From positions 1 through 37,789 of the forward strand of contig JABGWD010000212.1 in assembly GCA_018645725.1 (NCBI GenBank): DNA of 37,789 nucleotides, given 5' to 3'. Below the pieces are notes generated by a model. That model was given only the letters and a program-made list of their open reading frames with translations, was not told the DNA's origin and searched no databases. Shown here in pieces: positions 16,367 to 24,732 of this stretch. The stretch is from Opitutia bacterium. Lineage in GTDB: Bacteria; Verrucomicrobiota; Verrucomicrobiia; Opitutales; Seribacteraceae. The position numbers and the translations under genes were made by a program. The stretch's first letter is position 1, and every line of letters begins with the position of its first letter.

Positions 16367-17020
16367 CTAGCGCTTGATGATGTCGATGGCCTTGGAGAGA
16401 ATGTTTTCCGGAGAAGACTCCAAATGTTCGTTCAGTTTGTATGCGATGAGCTCCTTGAATTGATCTTCGCTCAAGGCCTCTTTGGTTTGCTCTGACTGCA
16501 GCTCGGAAAGGGGGGTTGTCTTAGTGGGGAACCTCTCGTCTCCTTCGTTTGCCGCAAGCTTCGGCGATCGCTTCAGGATATCGTTCGTGATGCTTTTTTT
16601 AGCAGCCCAAAGTTCAATTTCTTCAACGGCGGAGTCAATGGCGCGAGCCGATTCGGTTACCGTGCCTTCGGGCAGTACGACAACTTTGATTTTTGCATCG
16701 CTTCTTGCTGCCAGAATTTGTTCGACGTCGGCTTGTTCCGCAATATGCGTCGGGCCTGCGAGCACGAATAGGTTGCTTTCCTGATAAAGCCCAGACCGCA
16801 GAAGAAGGCCAAGGGACGAGCAATACCTTGCCTGATGGGAGTTGTTTGTCGGCAGGTTCGAGAGTTCCTCGAATTCCGCTTCCGATCCGACGAAGGTAAT
16901 GCCAATTCTTGGGGGGGCGGCATTGCTCTTGTATCTTTCTATCGCATCGGTCAAGTCCATCTTGTCCGCACAAGACTTGACAAAGACCGAGCGGGCACCA
17001 TCTTGGGGCTTTGTTTTCAT
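16367..17020 (-). CDS. Unknown protein upstream of histidine kinase
   Basis: A 217-residue cytoplasmic protein that I cannot assign. The first 140 residues look like an alternating alpha/beta fold (RIGITFVGS strand, a helix, a NLFVLAGPTHIAEQADVEQILAA strand-helix, KVVVLPEGTV strand), possibly a degenerate receiver- or Rossmann-like domain; this is a guess from secondary structure. The C-terminal third is charged, with the helix EDQFKELIAYKLNEHL. There is no signal peptide or catalytic motif that I can name. It is the first gene of the kinase/regulator cluster, which points to a role in the same signalling pathway. Confidence 0.65.
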   Translation of the reverse strand: MKTKPQDGARSVFVKSCADKMDLTDAIERYKSNAAPPRIGITFVGSEAEFEELSNLPTNNSHQARYCSSLGLLLRSGLYQESNLFVLAGPTHIAEQADVEQILAARSDAKIKVVVLPEGTVTESARAIDSAVEEIELWAAKKSITNDILKRSPKLAANEGDERFPTKTTPLSELQSEQTKEALSEDQFKELIAYKLNEHLESSPENILSKAIDIIKR

Positions 17021-17125
17021 AATAGGGTCATTTCAAAATGACCAATTTTACCCGAATAGTCAAACAGCAATGGATGCCTTTGATTATCAGCAGACTAAGA
17101 ACACGGAGGTTTCTATTTTTCGGTT

Positions 17126-17785
17126 TTATTGGGATTTGATCAGCGAAGGCAGGACATCCTGCATGACTTCGTCCAGGTTCGCATGAGCAGAACCGGGAGC
17201 TATTGCCCTGATTTCTGTCATGGAATGAGTGCCGGTTGACACGAGGATGCATTTCAATCCCGCTTGGATTGCTGTCTCGTAGTCGTAGGGAGAATCTCCG
17301 AGATACAAGGTCTCCTCGGGTTTGCCGTTCAATTTCTCCAAGGCATGCATGGTGAGCCTTGGATCGGGTTTTTTCCACTCCGTATCATCGGCGCCCAGAG
17401 TGAAAGAGAGGAATTTCGAGAAAAGCAGATGGTCACAGGCGGCTCGTGCGTGTGGGCCGTGTTTGTTGGTAAGAACGGCAGCCTTGACCCCATGTTGCTT
17501 GCAAAAAGAAAGGATTTCACGGGATCCGGGAAGAGCTTTGAGGCCGAGTAGCATTTCTTCCTCGAATATTGGCCTGAGAATTTCAACCGCTTCCTCAGCC
17601 CGCTCGGGTCCGATGAGTTTTGTCATGGTCGCCAGCGACGCGCCGCCGACCGATCGCTTGACCGTTTCGTAGCTCGGCTTGGGGTAGCCCATTTGACTCA
17701 AGACGCGTTCAAAGGCACGGTGGATTGCTTCGAATTGATCGATGAGCGTACCGTCCAGATCAAACAAGATTGCTCGTATTGGCAT
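17126..17785 (-). CDS. HAD-superfamily phosphatase, phosphoglycolate phosphatase-like
   Basis: A 219-residue HAD hydrolase. Motif I DLDGT has the nucleophile Asp9 and acid/base Asp11; a helical cap follows (about 15-80); motif II is VLTNK (about 101-105), motif III lysine is in WKKPDP (about 137-142), and motif IV is YLGDSPYD (about 161-168). This arrangement (C1 cap, GDSxxD) fits the Gph/pyrophosphatase PpaX/beta-phosphoglucomutase group; the substrate cannot be told. It is transcribed from the start of the divergent region shared with mlaE and ends about 105 bases before the unknown gene at 17020. Confidence 0.88.
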   Translation of the reverse strand: MPIRAILFDLDGTLIDQFEAIHRAFERVLSQMGYPKPSYETVKRSVGGASLATMTKLIGPERAEEAVEILRPIFEEEMLLGLKALPGSREILSFCKQHGVKAAVLTNKHGPHARAACDHLLFSKFLSFTLGADDTEWKKPDPRLTMHALEKLNGKPEETLYLGDSPYDYETAIQAGLKCILVSTGTHSMTEIRAIAPGSAHANLDEVMQDVLPSLIKSQ

Positions 17786-17832
17786 TGTCCTTAGGATGGA
17801 ATTAAGTTGTTATTGGGATTGATTCGTTAGAA

Positions 17833-19008
17833 ATGTCAGACAAAGGAAGCCTAATCAAGAAACAAGGAGAAACGACCATCCGTTGCGTTCGCTTTCAGAG
17901 AGAAGGCGAAGATTGCCTTTGCTCCCTTCGGGGCAACTGGTCATTGGAGAGTGATGAAGTTCGCTTTGCTCATGCCGAATGGAAGCGTTTTCTTTCCGCC
18001 AATCCGACTGCCTCCTCCTTCAGGTTTTCTGCAGTTGAATTGGGGGAATGGGATTCTGCCCTGCTCGTGTTTTTGAATCAATGCCGGCATGATATTGAAG
18101 AACTTAAGAAGGAATTCGATACGGCGGGTTTGCCGAAGGGCATCGCCCGGTTGCTGAGCCTGAGTATAGGTAAAAGGGCTGGGAAGCAAAGAAGCGAGTT
18201 TAACTTAAACCGGAGCCTCGACTACTTGGAGACAGAAATCGTTCGTTTTAGGGATCGAGCCAAGGGAGTCGTCGCTTTTTTTGGGGAATGGATCTCGGGT
18301 TTCGTATCGGCGATTGGTGGCAAATCCTGCATGCGCGTGAGGGATTTGTTCGGTGTTTGCAGGTCCTGTGGGGCATCCGCTCTGCCGATCGTGACTTTAA
18401 TCAGTTTTCTTACGGGCTTGACCATGGCTTTCGTGGGGAGCGTGCAACTCGAGAAATTCAATGCCAAGATTTACGTGGCCGATTTGGTTTGCCTGGCAAT
18501 GGTCCGCGAAATGGGAGCCTTGATGGTTGCCATTGTCATGGCGGGGAGAACCGGCGCTGCGTTTGCAGCCGAATTGGGAAGTATGAAACTAAACGAGGAA
18601 ATCGATTCTTTGCGGACGTTTGGGATCTCTCCCATGCAATTTCTCGTGCTTCCGCGAACGATTGGACTTCTTCTGATGATCCCCTTGTTAACTCTTTATG
18701 CCGACATGGTGGGGATTTTGGGTGGATTGGCCGTGGGGACGCAAGTGATGGATTTCTCCATGCTGCATTATTTTGAACAAACGCAAACCGCCTTGGGGGG
18801 GATGTGGGAGGTTTATTCGGGGCTCGTCAAAAGTCTGGTCTTTGGTTTGATTATCGGCTTGGTTGGTTGCTACAAGGGATTGGCAAGCGGCAAAGATTCC
18901 GCTTCCCTCGGTCGATCCGTAACCTCGGCCGTTGTCACGAGCGTCACGCTTATCGTGGTTGCGGATGCTCTTTTTGAGATGGCTTTCAGCTACTTGGACT
19001 TAAGGTGA
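17833..19008 (+). CDS. mlaE: STAS-MlaE fusion, permease of lipid ABC transporter
   Basis: A 391-residue protein joining two parts that are separate in E. coli (MlaB and MlaE). The N-terminal 130 residues have STAS-like features (CLCSLRGNWSLES; FRFSAVELGEWDSALLVFLNQC; a helix ELKKEFDTAGLPKGIARLL). The permease (about 160-391) has the MlaE signature MAFVGSVQLEKF, EMGALMVAIVMAGRTGAAFAAELGSM, and EEIDSLRTFGISPMQFLVLPR, with about five membrane helices. It sits in the inner membrane and pairs with the ATPase encoded next; its stop overlaps the mlaF start by one base (TGATG). The role is retrograde or anterograde phospholipid movement across the envelope. Confidence 0.93.
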   Translation: MSDKGSLIKKQGETTIRCVRFQREGEDCLCSLRGNWSLESDEVRFAHAEWKRFLSANPTASSFRFSAVELGEWDSALLVFLNQCRHDIEELKKEFDTAGLPKGIARLLSLSIGKRAGKQRSEFNLNRSLDYLETEIVRFRDRAKGVVAFFGEWISGFVSAIGGKSCMRVRDLFGVCRSCGASALPIVTLISFLTGLTMAFVGSVQLEKFNAKIYVADLVCLAMVREMGALMVAIVMAGRTGAAFAAELGSMKLNEEIDSLRTFGISPMQFLVLPRTIGLLLMIPLLTLYADMVGILGGLAVGTQVMDFSMLHYFEQTQTALGGMWEVYSGLVKSLVFGLIIGLVGCYKGLASGKDSASLGRSVTSAVVTSVTLIVVADALFEMAFSYLDLR

Positions 19009-19775
19009 TGACGAACGGATCAAGCCAGTCACCGGTTTTGCGGGTCGAAAACCTGGATTTGAGTTATGGGGACTATGAGGTCTTGAGCGGAGTCAGTTTT
19101 GAAGTTCAGGACGGTAGTTGTCTTGTTGTAATGGGGGGCAGTGGATGTGGGAAAAGCACTTTGTTGAAATCTTTGGTTGGTTTGCTTGAACCGTCCGGAG
19201 GGGAAGTGTTTTTTGGCTCGAGCAATCTTTGGGCTTCAAGTCAGGAGGACAGTGAGGCGATTCTTCGGGGGGTTGGCGTTCTTTTTCAAGGGGGAGCCCT
19301 TTGGAGTGCGATGAATTTGCTCGAGAACGTGTCCCTTCCGCTCGAAACTTACACTGAGTTGTCTGACTCGGAAATAGCTCGTGTTGCGGAGTATAAGCTC
19401 GGATTGGTCGGACTTTCCGGATACGAGGAATTTTATCCTTCCCAATTGAGCGGAGGAATGAAGAAACGCGCCGGATTGGCCCGGGCCATGGCCCTTGACC
19501 CGCAAATTTTGTTTTTCGATGAGCCTTCCGCTGGGCTTGACCCTCTGTCCTCCCGAAGGTTGGATGACCTGATTAACGAGTTGAAGGAGAGCCTTGGGAT
19601 CACGTTTGTCGTCGTGAGTCACGAATTGGCAAGTATTTTTGAGATTGCCGACGACTCGATCTTCCTGGATGCGAAAAGCAAGACCCTGCTGCAGCAAGGA
19701 AGCCCCGCATGGCTTCTCGATAATAGTGAACACGATCACGTCAGGTCATTTTTGAGTCGTGATTCGTCCTCCTGA
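19008..19775 (+). CDS. mlaF: MlaF-type ABC ATPase of lipid transporter
   Basis: A 255-residue ABC ATPase. From the ATG at 19008: Walker A GGSGCGKST (43-51), Q-loop Gln94, signature LSGGMKKR (147-154) with the MlaF-typical GMKKRAG, Walker B ILFFDEP (167-173), D-loop SAGLDP and switch His205. This powers MlaE. The start could also be a GTG one codon earlier (19005); ATG is preferred because it overlaps the mlaE stop in the usual TGATG pattern. Translation is likely coupled with mlaE. Confidence 0.95.
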   Translation: MTNGSSQSPVLRVENLDLSYGDYEVLSGVSFEVQDGSCLVVMGGSGCGKSTLLKSLVGLLEPSGGEVFFGSSNLWASSQEDSEAILRGVGVLFQGGALWSAMNLLENVSLPLETYTELSDSEIARVAEYKLGLVGLSGYEEFYPSQLSGGMKKRAGLARAMALDPQILFFDEPSAGLDPLSSRRLDDLINELKESLGITFVVVSHELASIFEIADDSIFLDAKSKTLLQQGSPAWLLDNSEHDHVRSFLSRDSSS

Positions 19776-19786
19776 TAACTCTGATG

Positions 19787-19815
19787 TTGAAACCGTCGCC
19801 GAACTAGACTTTTAT
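19787..19815 (+). promoter_or_regulatory. Possible internal promoter ahead of mlaD
   Basis: TTGAAA (19787-19792) lies 17 bases before TTTTAT (19810-19815). The expected start of transcription is about two bases before the GTG of mlaD, so the message would be almost leaderless. It may supplement read-through from mlaE-mlaF. The -10 match is four of six; tentative. Confidence 0.3.
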
Positions 19816-19823
19816 CTTATGTT

Positions 19824-20732
19824 GTGAAGAATCGTAGCAATCATGCGCTGGTCGGCATTTTTTCAGTGGGTGCGCTTGTCCTTCTTTTGGGCTTTACCGT
19901 GTTTACGGGAGGGTTCTCATCCTTGCGCGACGAGAACGAGCGTTTCGTTTTGGTTTTTCATGAAAACGTTTACGGTTTGCACGAGGGGGGGAAGGTGACC
20001 CTGAACGGAGTCCGCATCGGTCGGGTGGAGCGGTTCTTTATCGGGGATGCCATCGAGAAAGGACCGGTTCCCGTTCAAGTTGAAATCAACCGAAAGTTGG
20101 TCTTGAGGCATATGGTTGAGCAAAAAAACGAGATTTTCGATGAGGATGGAAAATTCAAAAAGGAATTGATTCCCCGATTGATGGGTCAGTTGATTCAGGA
20201 AAGTTTCGTGACGGGAATTCTTTATGTAAACCTTACGACCGAAAACGATCCCGGGGACGATCCGGAAACCCCAAATATGCTTTACGGTTTCGTCGAGATA
20301 AGAACCAAGGACTCTATTTTTGCCGAACTGAGCGAGAGCATCAATTTGGAAAAGTTAAGCAAGCAGATGAGCGACCTAATGGAAACGGCCACTGAAAAAC
20401 TCGGCAATCTCGACATCCTGACGATGGGAAGTGATTTCTCCGATACGAACGCCGAAATTCAGAATTTCCTCAAGGATTTTTCCAAGGCCTATGTCCCTCT
20501 TGGGCCAAGCCTGACCGAGACCTCCGTTGAGGCCAAGGCGGCTTTTGCCGAAATTTCCGAAGTTTCCGTCCGGTTGAAAAAAATGCTGGATCCCTCCTCG
20601 GATTTCCGGTTCGGTTTTTCGGACACGCTGCGGGAGATTGCGGCCATGGCAAAGTCACTCAAGCGCCTGGCCGACCTTTTGGAGAGAAACCCCCAAGCCT
20701 TTCTCCGGGGCAAACCAAAACCTCAAGAATGA
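19824..20732 (+). CDS. mlaD: MlaD-type MCE-domain protein
   Basis: A 302-residue periplasmic substrate-binding subunit anchored by one N-terminal helix (about 8-29). The MCE domain spans roughly residues 38-150 (HEGGKVTLNGVRIGRVERFFIG), with the conserved N-G-V-x-I-G-x-V core. The C-terminal half is helical and repetitive in charge, as in longer MCE proteins that form tubes or helical bundles. The start is GTG at 19824; no in-frame ATG is better placed. It ends in an ATGA overlap with the lipoprotein gene. Together with mlaE and mlaF it makes the complete core transporter. Confidence 0.9.
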   Translation: MKNRSNHALVGIFSVGALVLLLGFTVFTGGFSSLRDENERFVLVFHENVYGLHEGGKVTLNGVRIGRVERFFIGDAIEKGPVPVQVEINRKLVLRHMVEQKNEIFDEDGKFKKELIPRLMGQLIQESFVTGILYVNLTTENDPGDDPETPNMLYGFVEIRTKDSIFAELSESINLEKLSKQMSDLMETATEKLGNLDILTMGSDFSDTNAEIQNFLKDFSKAYVPLGPSLTETSVEAKAAFAEISEVSVRLKKMLDPSSDFRFGFSDTLREIAAMAKSLKRLADLLERNPQAFLRGKPKPQE

Positions 20733-21358
20733 AAATTTACAAAGCAACTTGCATTTTTCTTTTCTCTTCGGTCTTGTTTTTTGCCTCCTGCGTGATTCCC
20801 GAATCCAATCACGTCGAACCGACCTACCATCTTCTCTCGGAATTGCAATCGGATCGAAACGAAACTTCAGGGGCGGATCGGATTTCTTTTTACGTGCGTC
20901 AGGTCGAATTGCCCACTTACCTCCAGGAAACCCGATTGGTCTCACGTCCCAAGCAGGGTTTGATCGAGTTCACCGAAAACGATCGTTGGGGAGAGCCCTT
21001 GGAGGAGGGGGTCGCCCGGGTGTTGGGTCTTAACTTGAGCAAGAGGCTTAACGCTTTGAGCTACTCGGTCTCTCCTCACAGGAAAAAGCCATCCTGCATG
21101 TTCGAATTGGGGATTGCCGTTCAGCGTTTCGAGCGAGTTGATGCCAAGACCGTTCTTCTCGACGTTTTGTGTGACGTGTCTTCCGCTAACAACGTAAAGC
21201 ACGTTCCCTTTTCCACACAGGTGGACTTTGCCGAGTCCGAAGATGCGCGGGACTCGAGTCTTGAGGTTTTGGCCCTGAGCCAAGCTCTTTCGGAGTTGTG
21301 TGATTTTCTTGCCCGGGAAGTCCGTGCGTGGAAGGTCGATTCCTCGCCGGAACCTTGA
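20729..21358 (+). CDS. ABC-transport auxiliary lipoprotein (PqiC/YmbA-like)
   Basis: A 209-residue lipoprotein. The signal peptide ends in a lipobox FFAS-Cys21, so it is expected to be lipidated. The body matches the ABC_trans_aux pattern: a YHLLSEL opening strand, FYVRQVELPTYLQETRLV, LIEFTENDRWGEPLEEGVARVL (the W-x-EPL-E stretch is characteristic), and a closing helix (ALSQALSELCDFLAREV). In E. coli PqiC is an outer-membrane partner of the PqiB MCE tunnel. Here it overlaps mlaD by four bases, so it probably connects MlaD to the outer membrane. No MlaA or MlaC is seen nearby. Confidence 0.88.
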   Translation: MKIYKATCIFLFSSVLFFASCVIPESNHVEPTYHLLSELQSDRNETSGADRISFYVRQVELPTYLQETRLVSRPKQGLIEFTENDRWGEPLEEGVARVLGLNLSKRLNALSYSVSPHRKKPSCMFELGIAVQRFERVDAKTVLLDVLCDVSSANNVKHVPFSTQVDFAESEDARDSSLEVLALSQALSELCDFLAREVRAWKVDSSPEP

Positions 21359-21498
21359 TTTCAGGGATGATTGTCCCGGCCGTCAAACCTAGCTCCTGCG
21401 GCATGTTTCATTCACTCGCCAGCGAAATCTTTTTTTTGACTTAACTCTATCGATGGATTTTTCATCTCTCTTTCAATCAGAACGACTTGACTCGTGAT

Positions 21499-21768
21499 AT
21501 GGATGTCGTCATTCCCGTCCTGATTTTCCTTGGCTCCTTCCTTCTCGCCTATTTCGTCTTCAAGGAGAGCAGGAGACGCGATGAGAATGCATTGGATGAA
21601 GAAATCGATCGGGACTTTGTTGAAGAATTTGGTTTGCCAAAATCTCTCTCTGGCGATTTGACGCCGGAAAACATGGAGAAAGTCGTTGATTGGTTGGAAG
21701 ATGATTTGAGGGACAATCAACCCAACTCCACCGACAAGCAGCTTAACGAGACTGAAGACATAGTTTGA
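21499..21768 (+). CDS. Small single-pass membrane protein
   Basis: An 89-residue protein starting at ATG 21499; an in-frame TTG four codons earlier is possible. Residues 2-20 form one hydrophobic helix (VVIPVLIFLGSFLLAYFVF), followed by a basic turn (KESRRRD) and an acidic cytoplasmic tail (ENALDEEIDRDFVEEFG; EKVVDWLEDDL). The positive-inside rule puts the tail in the cytoplasm. I do not recognise the family. It is 140 bases after the lipoprotein gene and could have its own promoter. Confidence 0.6.
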   Translation: MDVVIPVLIFLGSFLLAYFVFKESRRRDENALDEEIDRDFVEEFGLPKSLSGDLTPENMEKVVDWLEDDLRDNQPNSTDKQLNETEDIV

Positions 21769-22012
21769 GTTTTGCCTGAAAGTTAAGCGGGGATCTCTTT
21801 GCGCCTCAATGGTTTCGTCTTGTTGCTTTGCCACGGGCATTGGAGTGAGTGGCCGTTTGGTCAGCAACGGGAGTGCCTTTTCGTTACCGTCCTTTTTTTT
21901 CTCGAATTGGTTCTCTTCGAGCAGATCGTCCACTCCTTCATCCAAGGGGTATTTTCGACTTACTCGATATTTTATGCTCGAAGCAGCATGGTGGCGGACT
22001 TATGTTTTGGGG

Positions 22013-23419
22013 ATGAGATATTCCTATGCCAATACCCGTTTTTTCTCTCTCGTCGTTTTCGTTTTGTCGATTTGCAGCATTCCTGCTCAAAGCAAATCCG
22101 AGTCCGGGGATTCCCATGAGGGGAATTGGATGAATTGGCGTGGTCCTTTTTATAACGGTTCGTCGCCGAATGATTCGGGCGCACGCACGCTTCCGACTAA
22201 ATTCGACGAGGACAAGAGATGCAAATGGAAAGCTCTTTTGCCTGGTTCTTCCGCCGCTACCCCAATCATTTTCAACAACTATGTTTTCGTAAGTTCCGTC
22301 CAGCAGTTCAAGCAACCGAAGCAAAAGGGAAGGGGAACCCTGCTTGCCATGTGTTTTGACAGGAAGAGCGGAGACCTTCTGTGGAAAAGGGAGGCGGGGA
22401 GTGGTTACCGCCCGGGCAGTGGGGACGGCGCCGACTACATGCTTGATTCAAAATCAAATTATGCGAGCCCGTCGGCTGTGACCGATGGCGAGCGGGTGGT
22501 TTTCTTTTTCGGTAATGGCGACCTTGTCTCCTACGGGTTCGATGGCAAAGAGGAATGGAGGAGAAACATTCAGAAAGATTACGGTGATTTTTGTTTCCAG
22601 TGGACTTTTTCCTCATCTCCGACTCTGCATGAAGGAAGATTGTATCTTCCCGTACTGCAGCGTAACGAAATGGTTCATGGGCGAGGGAAGCCGAATTCGC
22701 CTTCCTACTTGCTCTGCATGGATCCATCGAATGGAAAAACCATTTGGCGACACACGAGGTCATCGAATGCAAAGAAAGAGTCTCTCGAATCATTCGGGAC
22801 CATTATTCCTCACGAAGGACAGTTGATCGTAGCGGGAGGAGACGTGTTGACCGGTCATGATCCGAGCACCGGGAAGGAAATTTGGCGTTGGGGCACTTGG
22901 AATCCGAACCATAAGCAGGAATGGTGGAGGTTGGTTCCTTCCCCGGTCGTCGGCTCCGGTGTCATTCTTGCATGCGCCCCCAAGAAAGCGCCTGTTTTTG
23001 CCGCAAGACTTGGTTTGAAGGGAACTCATGAAGGCAAAAGCGGTTTGGTCTGGGACACGGCGAGCAACGGAACGTTGACCTCGGACGTGCCGACACCTCT
23101 TTATTATGATGGAAAATTTTTCATCTTGAGCGATCTGAGAAAAAGCTTGTCCCGCGTTGACCCCAAGACAGGCAATGTCGAATGGAGCATTACGTTGCCC
23201 GGCAAGTACAAGTGGCGTTCTTCCCCGACTGGCGGAGATGGCAAGATCTATACAATGAACCACAATGCCGAGGTCCTCGTGATCTCGGCAAAAGATGGAG
23301 AAGTCCTTCATCTGGCCAAGATGGGGGGGACTTACGATGATAACACCAGGTCTTCGATCGCCATTGCCGGCAATCAACTTTTCATTCGGACGAATGAAAA
23401 TTTATATTGCATTGACTAA
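22013..23419 (+). CDS. Secreted PQQ-type beta-propeller protein
   Basis: A 468-residue exported protein. I start it at ATG 22013 because it opens directly into a signal peptide (basic start, FFSLVVFVLSICSIPAQS, cleavage after AQS). The frame is open 68 codons further upstream to 21809, but that part is Ser/Phe-rich and unlike a leader. The mature protein has repeated blades: NWMNWRGPFYNG, RGTLLAMCFDRKSGDLLWKREAG, YLLCMDPSNGKTIWRH, VLTGHDPSTGKEIWRWG, LSRVDPKTGNVEWSITL, and KIYTMNHNAEVLVISAKDGEVLHLAKMG. The G-x-x-x-W ends are typical of PQQ/quinoprotein and BamB-like repeats. No catalytic Asp-Cys-Cys of PQQ dehydrogenases is seen, so it is more likely a structural or binding protein. A strong terminator follows. 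Confidence 0.88.
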   Translation: MRYSYANTRFFSLVVFVLSICSIPAQSKSESGDSHEGNWMNWRGPFYNGSSPNDSGARTLPTKFDEDKRCKWKALLPGSSAATPIIFNNYVFVSSVQQFKQPKQKGRGTLLAMCFDRKSGDLLWKREAGSGYRPGSGDGADYMLDSKSNYASPSAVTDGERVVFFFGNGDLVSYGFDGKEEWRRNIQKDYGDFCFQWTFSSSPTLHEGRLYLPVLQRNEMVHGRGKPNSPSYLLCMDPSNGKTIWRHTRSSNAKKESLESFGTIIPHEGQLIVAGGDVLTGHDPSTGKEIWRWGTWNPNHKQEWWRLVPSPVVGSGVILACAPKKAPVFAARLGLKGTHEGKSGLVWDTASNGTLTSDVPTPLYYDGKFFILSDLRKSLSRVDPKTGNVEWSITLPGKYKWRSSPTGGDGKIYTMNHNAEVLVISAKDGEVLHLAKMGGTYDDNTRSSIAIAGNQLFIRTNENLYCID

Positions 23420-23465
23420 AAAATACATCCATTGTTAATAACTTTATTTCCCATCCACCACACCC

Positions 23466-23509
23466 GCGCCGGGCGGTTCCCGCCAATCTACCGCCCGGCG
23501 CTTTTTTTT
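23466..23509 (+). terminator. Rho-independent terminator
   Basis: A perfect 12-base stem (GCGCCGGGCGGT 23466-23477 with ACCGCCCGGCGC 23490-23501), a 12-base loop, and eight T directly after. It ends the beta-propeller transcript and isolates the next gene. Confidence 0.93.
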
Positions 23510-23574
23510 GCCCGGATTTCTTTCTTCACATTTATGGGAAAAAAACCAAGTATGTATCTAACCGTTTATTTTGT

Positions 23575-24558
23575 ATGATTAGATCCCTTTCGAAATTCCT
23601 TGTGTTGGCTTGCCTTTTTTCAACCAGTTGGGTCTGTGGCCAGCCTTCCTCGACAGAGCTAGAGCTCAGGCGTGACAGGCTTGCCGACTTGTTGGCCAGG
23701 GTTTCTATACATGAGGCTCAAGTCACTCGCCTGCTTTCGAAAAATCCCGTTCCGCGAACAAATTTCGACTTGCCGCCTCCGGTCCCAAAAGTTCCTGTTC
23801 CGGTTTCGCCCCCTGTTCCTGTTCCTGTTCCTGTTCCTGTTCCCGAAGCCCCTTACGTACCCGTGCCGGAATTCAATGATCCTGTCGTCGGTGAAGCGGT
23901 CAGGGAGGTTCCTACGCCACCCTCCCTCGACGATCTTGTGGCCGATCCGAATCAGATTGATGCTTCTGGTTCCGATGGAAACTCCAGTGCAGGTGGAGAG
24001 GAAGACTTGGACGATGCCTATGCGAAACTTTACGATTCCGACGTTCCTTCCCGTCACAAGGGCTATTACTTCGGTCCCCTTCTTGGTTTTATTTACCCTG
24101 ATGACATTGCTACCCGAACCCCCAATGCTTCGACCGGAGGCTTTGACAAAACTTCGTATGAGTCAGGTTCGGGCATCTTGATCGGTTTGCAAGCGGGGAA
24201 GGATTTTGGCAACATAAGACTGGAAGGCGAATATGCCTATAACAGCTTTGATGCGTCAGGTGGAATGCAGGCTAGCATCCATAACTTTTTTTCCCGTGTC
24301 ATCCTGGAAAAAGAACTTGGTGACCGTTTTGACCTTCGTGCCGGCTTGGGGATGGGGATGGGGTTTGTGAATTTGGATAAAGGCGAAGAATTCAGTGGCG
24401 TTGGTTTTGCTTATGACTTTCTTCTGGGCGTGGCTTATCGTGTCGGAGAAAATTGGGGATTGCAGTTCGATTATCGATATTTTCTTACTGCAGCGAATGA
24501 CGAATATGATAGAATCAAGAGTCATGTTTGGCTCTTCAGCGCAAGCATAGACCTTTAG
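23575..24558 (+). CDS. Outer-membrane beta-barrel protein with Pro-Val repeat linker
   Basis: A 327-residue exported protein. The signal peptide is about residues 1-22. A short helical segment (LELRRDRLADLLARVSIHEAQVTRLL) is followed by a proline-rich linker: residues about 67-97 with alternating Pro and Val. A Ser/Gly/Asp-rich spacer (to about 160) leads to a C-terminal beta-barrel of about 165 residues with alternating strands (GYYFGPLLGFIYP; GSGILIGLQAGKDFGNIRLEGEYAYN; FDLRAGLGMGMGFVNL; WGLQFDYRYFLTA) and the closing WLFSASIDL. The last residues fit the signal recognised by the barrel-assembly machinery. It resembles OmpA/OmpW-like eight-stranded barrels. A linker of this kind could span or contact the peptidoglycan. 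Its partner and function are unknown. Confidence 0.85.
   Translation: MIRSLSKFLVLACLFSTSWVCGQPSSTELELRRDRLADLLARVSIHEAQVTRLLSKNPVPRTNFDLPPPVPKVPVPVSPPVPVPVPVPVPEAPYVPVPEFNDPVVGEAVREVPTPPSLDDLVADPNQIDASGSDGNSSAGGEEDLDDAYAKLYDSDVPSRHKGYYFGPLLGFIYPDDIATRTPNASTGGFDKTSYESGSGILIGLQAGKDFGNIRLEGEYAYNSFDASGGMQASIHNFFSRVILEKELGDRFDLRAGLGMGMGFVNLDKGEEFSGVGFAYDFLLGVAYRVGENWGLQFDYRYFLTAANDEYDRIKSHVWLFSASIDL
23812..23843 (+). repeat. Hexanucleotide tandem repeat (CCTGTT)n inside the barrel gene
   Basis: About five consecutive copies of CCTGTT encode the Pro-Val alternation. A six-base unit keeps the reading frame when copies are gained or lost, so the linker length could vary between strains. A related partial copy is at 23791-23802. 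Confidence 0.9.
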
Positions 24559-24573
24559 GCGTTTTGGCCTTTC

Positions 24574-24603
24574 CCTGTCAGCCTTTTTCGATTGGCAGGT
24601 TTT
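24574..24603 (+). terminator. Probable terminator after the barrel gene
   Basis: The arms CCTGTCA (24574-24580) and TGGCAGG (24593-24599) pair with one G-U, around a 12-base loop, and are followed by four T. It is weaker than the 23466 terminator. Confidence 0.45.
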
Positions 24604-24732
24604 GATTACGCAGGATTTGTTTTCACTGTCTTGATTTCATGATCTTGCTCTTTGCCAATGGTATCGAAGTAAATTTCCGCCATCCTTCGTTTGCCTCATA
24701 CGGGCAGGTCGGTTTGATTGCCAGTCGGGGCC

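Noticed and set aside
21809-22012. N-terminal extension of the beta-propeller protein
   Set aside because: The extra 68 residues are Ser/Phe-rich and would hide the clear signal peptide starting at 22013.
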